DNA of 6,123 nucleotides from JAAYZQ01 sp034428935 (GTDB taxonomy: Bacteria > Chloroflexota > Anaerolineae > JAAYZQ01): contig DAOUHB010000229.1 of NCBI GenBank assembly GCA_034428935.1, forward strand, positions 1-6,123, read 5' to 3'. The translations under genes were made by a program, and so were the position numbers. Positions 1-4,909 of the stretch are shown piece by piece (within the stretch, counting starts at the first letter, position 1; each line of letters starts with the position of its first letter). The notes beneath the pieces were generated by a model, which saw only the letters and a program-made list of their open reading frames with translations, was not told where the DNA came from and searched no databases.

Positions 1-86
1 TCGTACCGCACCCGCTCGCCCAACAGGCACGTGCTGATCCCCAGGCGGATGACAGGCTCGTTTTGCTGCCGTTCTTCGTTCGACAT
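1..86 (-). CDS. DUF523-family protein, N-terminal fragment (28 codons)
   Basis: Only the first 28 codons are present; the gene runs off the left edge. The reading frame starts at ATG 84-86, six bases after a clear GGGAGG ribosome binding site (93-98). After a short polar leader the peptide reads IRLGISTCLLGERVRY, which matches the opening of DUF523 proteins (the family that in some bacteria is joined to DUF1722, as in YbgA), where a conserved cysteine sits in a G-I-S-x-C-L-L-G motif (here Cys20) followed by V-R-Y. The function of the family is not well established. The gene lies 39 bp downstream of the OsmC-SnoaL gene on the same strand with no terminator visible between them, so the two are probably cotranscribed. 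The identity rests on one short motif, and I cannot tell whether a DUF1722 domain follows. Confidence 0.75.
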   Translation of the reverse strand, partial: MSNEERQQNEPVIRLGISTCLLGERVRY

Positions 87-92
87 TTTATT

Positions 93-98
93 CCTCCC
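93..98 (-). promoter_or_regulatory. Ribosome binding site of the DUF523-family gene
   Basis: The minus strand reads GGGAGG, then AATAAA, then ATG. This is a strong Shine-Dalgarno sequence at ideal spacing. It is the main evidence that a real gene begins in the 86 bases at the window edge. Confidence 0.75.
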
Positions 99-125
99 AA
101 CCAGGCTCGGCGCGGCAATGCCCGG

Positions 126-941
126 CTAGCCCTTCACGTACGACAACTTTTCCGCAATGCGCCCGGCTCTGATCGTGTAGATGTCCACTCCCCGGACGCG
201 CCCAGGGTGGCCCTGGTCGTCCACCCAGTGATAGATCCAGCGCATGACGCAGCGGTCGCCCGCCGCCAGGACCTCCTCGATCTCGATCCGCGGCTGCCGG
301 GAGGTGCGAAAAAACTCGACCCAGAACGCACGGACAGCCTCCTGGCCCTCATAGCGGACGCCATCGGGCGCGGGCGAAGTGTTCTCGAACACGCAATCCT
401 CGGTCATCAAGGCCATCATGGCATCCACATCGCGGGCGTTCAGTGCCTCGTTGAACTGCTCCACCAGCCGGACGCCGGGCGCCGGCGTGGACGGGACGGG
501 CATCACGGCGACTTGAACTCCCGGCTGCGGGCCATCCTCCCCCTCCACAATCTGCAGCTCGCTGCTCAGTTCCACGGCACGGCGCATCGTGGCATAGGTA
601 GAGCAGTACTTTTCCTCCGTCAACTGCACGGCGTGCGCGAGCTTTTGCGGGTCGAGGTGATGCCCGCTGAACCGGTAGACAATGTGGATCTTCTGAAAGC
701 GCCACGGCGCAGCGTCCTCCCGAACGCTCTCGGCCGTAACGCGCAGGCCCGCCAGCGCCTGGCGTTGCTTGCTGACGATGGAAACGATGTCCCACGCCGC
801 GCAACCGATGACACTGAGAGGCAACAGATCGGCGCCGTTCACTCCCGACGGTTGTGTCATGACGATGGGAAAGCCAAAGCGATCGGCCATCAAGAAGACC
901 TGATCGCGGACCCACTCAACCTCGACCTTCTCAATAGGCAT
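126..941 (-). CDS. OsmC-like / SnoaL-like (NTF2 fold) two-domain protein
   Basis: The 271-aa protein has two recognisable halves. Residues 1 to about 135 resemble the OsmC/Ohr family: a cysteine in PLSVIGCAAWDI (Cys47) on the long central helix and a second in EEKYCSTYATM (Cys113), the spacing used by OsmC and Ohr thiol peroxidases that reduce organic hydroperoxides. After a proline-rich linker (about 136-153), residues 155-271 resemble the SnoaL/NTF2-like fold: LVEQFNEALNARDVDAMMALM, then a conical-pocket pattern with FWVEFFRT and a C-terminal RAGRIAEKLSYV. SnoaL-like domains include cyclases and isomerases, but many have no known activity. No signal peptide or membrane span is seen, so it is likely cytoplasmic. 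Start: GTG 942-944 and ATG 939-941 are adjacent; the GGAGG at 947-951 is five bases from the ATG and only two from the GTG, so ATG is chosen. Peroxidase activity is inferred from the cysteine pair; the substrate is unknown. The role of the second domain is unknown. Confidence 0.85.
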   Translation of the reverse strand: MPIEKVEVEWVRDQVFLMADRFGFPIVMTQPSGVNGADLLPLSVIGCAAWDIVSIVSKQRQALAGLRVTAESVREDAAPWRFQKIHIVYRFSGHHLDPQKLAHAVQLTEEKYCSTYATMRRAVELSSELQIVEGEDGPQPGVQVAVMPVPSTPAPGVRLVEQFNEALNARDVDAMMALMTEDCVFENTSPAPDGVRYEGQEAVRAFWVEFFRTSRQPRIEIEEVLAAGDRCVMRWIYHWVDDQGHPGRVRGVDIYTIRAGRIAEKLSYVKG

Positions 942-946
942 CACAA

Positions 947-951
947 CCTCC
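947..951 (-). promoter_or_regulatory. Ribosome binding site deciding the OsmC-SnoaL start
   Basis: GGAGG lies five bases before ATG 939-941 and two bases before the GTG just upstream. The spacing favours the ATG. Confidence 0.7.
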
Positions 952-976
952 AGCGACCAAGACGATCCTCAGGGCC

Positions 977-1005
977 ATTCTAAGCGAAAAGGCCGCCGCT
1001 GGCAA
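977..1005 (-). promoter_or_regulatory. Sigma70-type promoter of the OsmC-SnoaL gene
   Basis: The minus strand carries TTGCCA (1000-1005) and TAGAAT (977-982) separated by exactly 17 bases; each box differs from consensus at one position. Transcription would begin near 970, giving a leader of about 30 bases that holds the GGAGG site. The -35 box overlaps a seven-pair stem (998-1004 with 1010-1016, one G-T pair) that could be an operator or chance in GC-rich DNA. Predicted from sequence only. Confidence 0.6.
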
Positions 1006-1146
1006 GCAATGCCGGCCTACAAGCGCAACCTCAGTGCATTATGTAGAGTGAGTCCGCCGGGTGAAGCTGGAGCTGGGCAGGCGTAAAAGTCGTGAGTTCG
1101 AGCAAGAAGCCCGCGCGGTCTCGCTTGTTCAGCCTCAACGTGCGGT

Positions 1147-1175
1147 TTGACAGGCGGTAAGAAACATGGCAAAAT
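1147..1175 (+). promoter_or_regulatory. Candidate promoter of the alpha/beta hydrolase gene
   Basis: A perfect TTGACA -35 box (1147-1152) is followed after 17 bases by CAAAAT (1170-1175), which keeps the important second A and last T of the -10 consensus. Start of transcription would be near 1182, leaving a leader of about 109 bases before the TTG start at 1291. A further TACAAT at 1185-1190 lacks a -35 partner at normal spacing. The TTG of the -35 box is also an in-frame possible start codon for the hydrolase, but a promoter reading fits better. Confidence 0.5.
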
Positions 1176-1279
1176 CCATTTCCATACAATCATCCTACCC
1201 GAGGAATCCCGGGACGAGATTCCAGGGGCCCGCGCCCGCAAAGCCGGCCGAGTCTGCCCCCCCACCCGTCCAGGGACAC

Positions 1280-1283
1280 GGAG
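1280..1283 (+). promoter_or_regulatory. Ribosome binding site supporting the TTG start of the hydrolase
   Basis: GGAG lies seven bases before TTG 1291-1293. The match is short but well placed, and it is the best ribosome binding site near the start of the hydrophobic segment. Confidence 0.45.
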
Positions 1284-1290
1284 TGCGCGT

Positions 1291-2235
1291 TTGTTATCTA
1301 TAGGCAAAATTGCCGTCGGCCTGCTGGCCAGCTCGATGGTGCTGGCCCTTGTGGGCCCTGTCCTTGGCGAGGTAGTCGCCTGCCAGCCTCCCTTTTTCCC
1401 GCGGGAGAGCATCACTCCCCTTACCGAGTGGGACATTCCCTTTGAAGACGTCTCCTTCGCCACGTCCGGCGGCCTGACCCTGCGGGGCTGGTTCGTCCCG
1501 GCGAAAGAGCCCGACGCGCCCGCCGTCTTCTATGCCCCGGCCACGGCCCACGATCAGCGCTCGGGCCTGTCACTGGTGCCTGCCCTGCACGCGGCGGGCT
1601 ATCACGTCTTGCTCTTTAGCTATCGCGGCCACGCCCGCAGCGATGGCCCAAGCTGGGGCTTTACCTACGGGGCCGGCGAAAGCTACGACGTGGATGCCGC
1701 GGTCCGCTTCCTGTACGAGACCAGGGGCATTCGCCGCATCGCAGCCATCGGCCATTCCGCCGGCGCCGTCTCCAGCATCATCAGCGCCGCGCGCAATCCG
1801 CGGATCGGCGCCGTGGTGGCCGTCGCCCCGTACAACGACGTTGCCGAAGTGTGGCAGACGAGCACGCCGCCCGTGGTCCCGGCCTTTATCCTGGAATGGT
1901 CGCTGCGCCTGGCCGAAAAGCGCAAGGGCTTTGACCGTGCCGAGGTCTACCCCGTGGGCGTCGTGGATCAGATCGCGCCCCGCCCGCTGCTCCTCATCCA
2001 CGGCACCCGCGACCGGCGCATCACCCAGGAACAGGCGCTGCGCATGTTTGACGCTGCCTGCGAGCCCAAGTCCTTGTGGCTGGTGCACGGAGCCACCCAC
2101 GCGGGCATCCGCACCCCAACCCTGGACGATATGATGCCCGGGGTCATTGCCTTCCTGGACGCCGCGCTGCGCCCCGAGGATCAGCAGGCCGTCCTTCCCC
2201 TGCCCCACCCCGGGAAAGCCATCGCCGCCGATTAG
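1291..2235 (+). CDS. Membrane-anchored or secreted alpha/beta hydrolase (serine hydrolase)
   Basis: The 314-aa protein belongs to the alpha/beta hydrolase fold, close to the BAAT/BEM46-like group of esterases and acyl hydrolases. The nucleophile elbow is GHSAG with Ser156; the likely acid is Asp241 in LIHGTRD and the likely base His270 in VHGATHAG, both at expected places after the last strands. YRGHARSDG (111-119) matches the conserved strand-turn of the fold. Residues 6-30 form one hydrophobic segment after a short basic start, so the enzyme is exported or tethered with its catalytic domain outside. VVAC (28-31) resembles a lipobox, but Glu27 argues against a lipoprotein. Start: TTG 1291 is preceded by GGAG at 1280-1283 with seven-base spacing, and it places the hydrophobic segment at the N terminus. 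An in-frame TTG at 1147 would add 48 low-complexity residues across the promoter and leader and is less likely. The substrate cannot be told. Confidence 0.88.
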   Translation: MLSIGKIAVGLLASSMVLALVGPVLGEVVACQPPFFPRESITPLTEWDIPFEDVSFATSGGLTLRGWFVPAKEPDAPAVFYAPATAHDQRSGLSLVPALHAAGYHVLLFSYRGHARSDGPSWGFTYGAGESYDVDAAVRFLYETRGIRRIAAIGHSAGAVSSIISAARNPRIGAVVAVAPYNDVAEVWQTSTPPVVPAFILEWSLRLAEKRKGFDRAEVYPVGVVDQIAPRPLLLIHGTRDRRITQEQALRMFDAACEPKSLWLVHGATHAGIRTPTLDDMMPGVIAFLDAALRPEDQQAVLPLPHPGKAIAAD

Positions 2236-2250
2236 CCTGGCACCCGCCGA

Positions 2251-2919
2251 CTAGCCGGGCTCGCGCCGGATCCAATCCCGGTGTGAGGCAATGTCCCGGT
2301 CGAGAAACAGGCGGTACAGCAGAACCTGCCGGCGCTCGGGGCCGGGGGATGGCAGGGGCCGCCGGTTGGCCTCCAGGCGCTTGATCAGGGTCAGCAGCAG
2401 CATGGCCACGGCAGCCGGCGCTACGATCTCGGGCCCGCCGATGGCACGGGCCAACAGGGGCATCGTGGCCAGGCTGGCCAGCGCCCAGGGCGCCGAGTCG
2501 CCCAACAGCCAGCCGGCGGCCAAGAAGCCCAACATCCAGGGAAAACCCCACGGAAAGAGGACCAGCCAGGTCCCCATAAAGCCCGACAACCCCCGCCCCC
2601 CGGTAAAATTCAAGAAGACCGGCCAGTTGTGGCCGGCGGTCGCCGCCAGCCCCGCCGCCGCGGCGGCCGGCTCGCCCAGGCCGAGGCTGAGGCCCAGCCA
2701 GGTGGGCAGGGCGGCCTTGGCCATGTCGAACAGGCCGACGGGCACCACGGCCCAGCGGGCCACGTGCTCGTAGACCATGGAGGCGCTCACCGTCCCGCTC
2801 CCGTAGCGGCGCAGATCGGCCCCCTTGAGCAGGCGGGTCAGCCACTGTGCTGTCGGGATGGAGCCCATCAAGTAGGCACCCACCAGCAACAAGACAAGCT
2901 GGACGGCTGTTTCCACCAC
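2251..2919 (-). CDS. plsY: Acyl-phosphate:glycerol-3-phosphate acyltransferase PlsY
   Basis: PlsY transfers an acyl group from acyl-phosphate to the sn-1 position of glycerol 3-phosphate, making lysophosphatidic acid, at the cytoplasmic face of the membrane. The 222-aa product has the expected hydrophobic, multi-span layout. Motif 1 is GSIPTAQ (19-25) then RRYGSG (37-42); motif 2 is GHNWPVFLNFTGGRG (96-110), with Arg in place of the usual Lys in GGKG; motif 3 is recognisable as N185 through E195. Motif 1 is unusual after GSG: TVSASM replaces the common NIGATN. The tail past motif 3 (about 196-222) is charged and longer than usual. Start: GTG 2917-2919 has a GAGGGG site six bases upstream and gives the normal short lead into the first helix; GTG 2914-2916 is an alternative. 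A TTG at 2955 would extend the protein 12 residues into degV without a good ribosome site. The GTG start lies 10 bp after the degV stop, so the two are cotranscribed. Confidence 0.9.
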   Translation of the reverse strand: MVETAVQLVLLLVGAYLMGSIPTAQWLTRLLKGADLRRYGSGTVSASMVYEHVARWAVVPVGLFDMAKAALPTWLGLSLGLGEPAAAAAGLAATAGHNWPVFLNFTGGRGLSGFMGTWLVLFPWGFPWMLGFLAAGWLLGDSAPWALASLATMPLLARAIGGPEIVAPAAVAMLLLTLIKRLEANRRPLPSPGPERRQVLLYRLFLDRDIASHRDWIRREPG

Positions 2920-2925
2920 TTTCCG

Positions 2926-2931
2926 CCCCTC
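2926..2931 (-). promoter_or_regulatory. Ribosome binding site of plsY, overlapping the degV stop
   Basis: GAGGGG overlaps the TGA stop of degV (2930-2932) and lies six bases before GTG 2917-2919. This arrangement implies translational coupling and decides the plsY start. Confidence 0.6.
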
Positions 2932-3772
2932 AGTCGGCGTAAAAGGCCAGGCCAAGCAGGCCGGGCCCGGCGTGGGCGCCCATCACCGGCGTGAACTCGG
3001 TCACGTGCAGCTCCACGCAGTCGAACCGCTCGGCCACCTGCTGGCGCAGCGCCTCGGCCTCCTCGGCCGCGTCGCCATGGCACACGGCCACGTGGACCGG
3101 CCGGTCGCCGGCATGCTTGCCCATCTCGCGCAACATGCAGTCAACCGCCTTCTTTCGGGTGCGGGCGATGGTCAGGGGCTCGGCCCGCCCGTTCACCAGG
3201 TGCAGGATCGGCATGATGCGCAGGGCGCTGCCCACCAGCGCCGCCGCTCCACCGATGCGCCCCCCACGATGCAGGTATTCCAGCGTTTCCAGGGCGGCCA
3301 GGAGCCGCACCCGCTTGCTCATCTCCTCCGCCCGGGCCGTCACCGCGTCGAGGCCGGCGCCGGCAGCCGCCGCCCGGGCCGCCTCCAGCACCACAAAGCC
3401 CTGGGCCATGGCCGCCGTCTGCGAGCTGACGACGCAGATGGGCAGATCATCCACCAGTTGGCTGGCCAACAGGGCGGTGTTATAGACGGCGCTTAGCTGG
3501 GGCGGCAGGTGGATGGCGACGATGCCCTGCGCTTCGCCGGCCACCGACGCAAACACCCGCAGGAAATCGCCCACCGACGGGGCGGAGGTTCTGGGCACGT
3601 GCCGGCCGCTGCGCAGCAGCCGGTAGAACTCGCCCGGCGCCAGGTCAACGCCATCCCGGAAGCTGTGCCCATCCAGGTGGAGCAGAACGGGCACCACCCG
3701 GATGTCCAGCTCCTGCACCAGCCTCTCGGGCAGGGCGGCATTCGAGTCGGTGACGACGACGACTCTTTTCAT
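2930..3772 (-). CDS. DegV family fatty-acid-binding protein (FakB-like)
   Basis: DegV proteins bind one fatty acid in a closed pocket; in Gram-positive bacteria they act as FakB and present it to the kinase FakA, which makes acyl-phosphate. The 280-aa length is normal. Family marks in order: VTDSNAALP (7-15), TSAPS (62-66, usual TSQPS) with the fatty-acid-contacting Thr62, LSAVYNTA (93-100) with Ser94, LEYLHRGGRIGG (164-175), IMPIL (186-190) and HAGPGLLG (267-274) with His267. Two departures: SAVY replaces the common SGTY, and the usual Asp-Ser of the next strand end is Ser-Ser (116-117). Start: ATG 3770-3772 has GGGAGG at 3779-3784 with six-base spacing. It sits 13 bases after the stop of the small membrane ORF and 10 bp before plsY. 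A strong hairpin (3789-3821) ends four bases before its ribosome binding site, suggesting regulated or partial readthrough. No FakA is in the window. Confidence 0.95.
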   Translation of the reverse strand: MKRVVVVTDSNAALPERLVQELDIRVVPVLLHLDGHSFRDGVDLAPGEFYRLLRSGRHVPRTSAPSVGDFLRVFASVAGEAQGIVAIHLPPQLSAVYNTALLASQLVDDLPICVVSSQTAAMAQGFVVLEAARAAAAGAGLDAVTARAEEMSKRVRLLAALETLEYLHRGGRIGGAAALVGSALRIMPILHLVNGRAEPLTIARTRKKAVDCMLREMGKHAGDRPVHVAVCHGDAAEEAEALRQQVAERFDCVELHVTEFTPVMGAHAGPGLLGLAFYAD

Positions 3773-3778
3773 TTCCGG

Positions 3779-3784
3779 CCTCCC
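3779..3784 (-). promoter_or_regulatory. Ribosome binding site of the degV-family gene
   Basis: GGGAGG with a six-base spacer to ATG 3770-3772. It begins only four bases after the base of the hairpin at 3789-3821, so folding upstream could affect both transcription and ribosome access. Confidence 0.8.
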
Positions 3785-3785
3785 G

Positions 3786-4022
3786 TCAAAAGCCCCCTCG
3801 CGCCGGAAGCGAAGGGGCTTTCAAGGACGTCTCTCGCCCGGTCGGGCCATAGCGGCTCGACCGGTCCCCCTCGCGCTCCGGCACCGGCCTCCCCTGGTCC
3901 GGAGAGAAGGCCGGCAGCACCTCTGCGCTCAGCCAGTAGGTGAGCAAGCCAAAGAGGATGCTCGCGCCCAACAGGATCAACACCAACAGGATAAACACAA
4001 CCGCTGTTCTGCGGTGCCACAT
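3786..4022 (-). CDS. Small single-span membrane protein, unrecognised (78 aa)
   Basis: I do not recognise this protein. From ATG 4020-4022 it reads MWHRRTAVVFILLVLILLGA and continues with a hydrophobic stretch to about residue 31, a clean single membrane span with the basic residues at the N terminus, predicting an outside C-terminal tail. The tail (about 35-78) is polar, rich in Pro, Gly, Arg and Ser, and has no motif I know. AGAGG five bases upstream of the ATG supports this start; extending to a TTG at 4142 would add 40 residues of low quality and run over the TATAAT box. Codons near the end are formed by the inverted repeats and hairpin at 3789-3914, so the real protein could matter mainly for its first half. 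It precedes degV by 13 bases on the same strand. The hydrophobic segment is good evidence for coding; the tail is weak evidence. Confidence 0.55.
   Translation of the reverse strand: MWHRRTAVVFILLVLILLGASILFGLLTYWLSAEVLPAFSPDQGRPVPEREGDRSSRYGPTGRETSLKAPSLPARGGF
3789..3821 (-). terminator. Terminator-like hairpin in the leader of degV-plsY
   Basis: AAAGCCCC (3789-3796) pairs perfectly with GGGGCTTT (3814-3821); inside, after one mismatch, TCGC (3798-3801) pairs with GCGA (3809-3812), leaving a seven-base loop. That is 12 pairs with one mismatch. Read on the minus strand the stem ends in TTTT then GAC, a short U-tract, so termination may be incomplete. The hairpin covers the last codons of the small membrane ORF, and only 16 bases separate it from the degV start codon, too few for a separate promoter. 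Transcripts of degV must therefore pass through it. It could be a partial terminator, an attenuator, or an RNA processing or stability structure. Confidence 0.5.
3838..3864. repeat. 27-base inverted repeat inside the small membrane ORF
   Basis: CCGGTCG (3838-3844) and CGACCGG (3858-3864) are exact complements, and GCC (3846-3848) pairs with GGC (3854-3856) around the loop ATAGC. The pair between them is G-T on the plus strand and a C-A mismatch on the minus strand. It lies 16 bases from the terminator-like hairpin. Two further inverted repeats follow and overlap each other: 3876-3881 with 3899-3904, and 3884-3890 with 3908-3914. GC-rich sequence makes some of this likely by chance. Confidence 0.4.
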
Positions 4023-4121
4023 TCCGGCCTCTTGCCTCCTCAAGACGCAGGTGCACCCAGTCCGACTGGCGGCTCGGCGCGCATCAAGATCATGCCGGGC
4101 GCGCTTCAGCCCCTCGGTTAC

Positions 4122-4127
4122 ATTATA
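4122..4127 (-). promoter_or_regulatory. Candidate -10 box upstream of the small ORF-degV-plsY unit
   Basis: The minus strand has a perfect TATAAT, rare in DNA this GC-rich. No good -35 box lies 16-18 bases upstream; the nearest TTGACG (4137-4142) is only nine bases away. A second possible promoter further up pairs TTGACC (4180-4185) with the weak TACCCT (4157-4162) at 17 bases. Transcription from the TATAAT would start near 4115 and give a leader of about 93 bases before ATG 4022. Together with the AT-rich stretch 4161-4195 this is the most likely place for the lipid unit's promoter. Confidence 0.4.
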
Positions 4128-4213
4128 TCCATGTTCCGTCAAAGGCGAGGGATCGAAGGGTAAAAACGGGTCGATATCTGGTCAATAAAAGTTAACGCGG
4201 AGCCACCTGCCCT

Positions 4214-4909
4214 CTATTCCTCCGCGGCGGGCCTGAACCAGTAGCCCACCCCGTGCTCCGTCAGGATGTACTCCGGCCGATGGGGGTCCGGCTCCAGCTT
4301 GAGGCGCAGGCGGTGGATGTAGCTCTTGAGATAAGAGATCTCGTCGGTGTACTCCCGGCCCCACGCGCGGGCCAGGAGCACCTCGTGGGTCATGATCTGG
4401 CCGGCGTTGCGCACCAGGGTGTAGAGCAGCCGGTACTCGGTGCCCGTGAGGTCCACCGGCTGGCCGCGCACCGCCACCTCGCGCCGGGCAAAATCGACCG
4501 AGATGTCGCCGCTGACAAAGGGCCGCCCGCCAGCCAGGGGCAGGCTGCGGGCCCGCCGCAGCACGGCCCGCACGCGGGCCAACAGCTCCAGGTGGCTGAA
4601 GGGCTTGGTCACGTAATCGTCGGCGCCCAGCTCCAGCCCCTGCACCTTGCTCAGCTCGTCGTCGCGGACGGTGAGGAGGATGACCGGCACGTCGGAAAAG
4701 AGGCGGATGGCCTTCAGCACTTCGAAACCGCTCATCTCGGGCAGGCCGACGTCCAGCAGGACGACGTCGGGCCGCTCCCGCTCGATGGTCTCCAGGGCCT
4801 CGGGCCCGTCCTCGGCACCGGCCACCTCCCACGTAGGCTGCTGCATCTGGAAGCTCATGGCCACCAGTTTGCGCACGTCGGGCTCTTCGTCTACGATGAG
4901 AACCTTCAT
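4214..4909 (-). CDS. OmpR/PhoB-family response regulator
   Basis: The 231-aa protein is a full-length two-domain transcription regulator. The receiver domain (about 1-118) has the acidic pair Asp7-Glu8, the phosphate-accepting Asp53 in VVLLDVGLP, Thr80 in VILLT and Lys102 in YVTKPF. The DNA-binding domain (about 130-227) is a winged helix of the OmpR/PhoB type, with LTGTEYRLLYTLVRN (154-168), the recognition-helix region SYLKSYIHRLRLKL (192-205) and the closing wing ILTEHGVGYWF (215-225). It is expected to be phosphorylated by the kinase encoded just upstream and then bind direct repeats near its targets. ATG 4907-4909 overlaps the kinase stop as ATGA and has AAGAGGG four bases upstream, so translation is coupled. 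Targets are unknown; the lipid unit downstream is a possible one. KdpE, PhoB or ResD naming is not justified. Confidence 0.96.
   Translation of the reverse strand: MKVLIVDEEPDVRKLVAMSFQMQQPTWEVAGAEDGPEALETIERERPDVVLLDVGLPEMSGFEVLKAIRLFSDVPVILLTVRDDELSKVQGLELGADDYVTKPFSHLELLARVRAVLRRARSLPLAGGRPFVSGDISVDFARREVAVRGQPVDLTGTEYRLLYTLVRNAGQIMTHEVLLARAWGREYTDEISYLKSYIHRLRLKLEPDPHRPEYILTEHGVGYWFRPAAEE

Larger units (their letters stand above)
942..1290. other. Divergent intergenic region with two promoters
   Basis: These 349 bases separate two divergently read genes. They hold the minus-strand promoter (977-1005), the plus-strand promoter (1147-1175), and a short inverted repeat between them (1100-1106 with 1124-1130, seven pairs including one G-T) that begins 16 bases upstream of the plus-strand -35 box. 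In the plus-strand leader a six-base inverted repeat, GGAATC at 1203-1208 and GATTCC at 1218-1223, encloses CCCGGG. A run of seven C follows at 1257-1263. I see no tRNA, riboswitch or convincing small gene here. Open frames crossing it are explained by high GC content. Confidence 0.6.

Noticed and set aside
63..983. 306-aa plus-strand open frame opposite the OsmC-SnoaL gene
   Set aside because: Its translation is rich in Arg, His, Leu and Pro with no recognisable domain, and it is antisense to a clear two-domain protein that has its own promoter and ribosome site.
1090..1112. TTCGA sequence resembling a tRNA T-loop
   Set aside because: The flanking bases do not form the five-pair T-stem and no acceptor or anticodon arm is found around it.
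1147..1290. N-terminal extension of the hydrolase to a TTG at 1147
   Set aside because: That TTG is part of a perfect TTGACA -35 box, no ribosome site precedes it, and the extra 48 residues would place a polar stretch before the hydrophobic signal segment.
1017..1463. 148-aa minus-strand frame crossing the intergenic region and hydrolase start
   Set aside because: No domain, no ribosome binding site, composition typical of GC-rich shadow frames.
1570..2208. 212-aa minus-strand frame opposite the hydrolase
   Set aside because: Antisense to an intact catalytic domain; no recognisable fold.
2236..2250. Bidirectional terminator between the convergent hydrolase and plsY genes
   Set aside because: Only 15 bases separate the stop codons; nearby complementary bases include a mismatch and there is no T-run on either strand.
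2144..2845. 233-aa minus-strand frame overlapping plsY in another phase
   Set aside because: Arg/Gly/Ala-rich shadow; the plsY frame carries all family motifs.
2972..3496. 174-aa and 164-aa plus-strand frames opposite the degV gene
   Set aside because: Antisense to a full-length DegV protein and without any motif.
4023..4142. 40-residue N-terminal extension of the small membrane protein to a TTG at 4142
   Set aside because: It would run over the TATAAT box, has no ribosome site, and ATG 4022 with AGAGG is a better start.
4122..4142. TTGACG plus TATAAT as a complete promoter
   Set aside because: The spacing is only nine bases, far from 16-18; only the -10 box is kept as a candidate.
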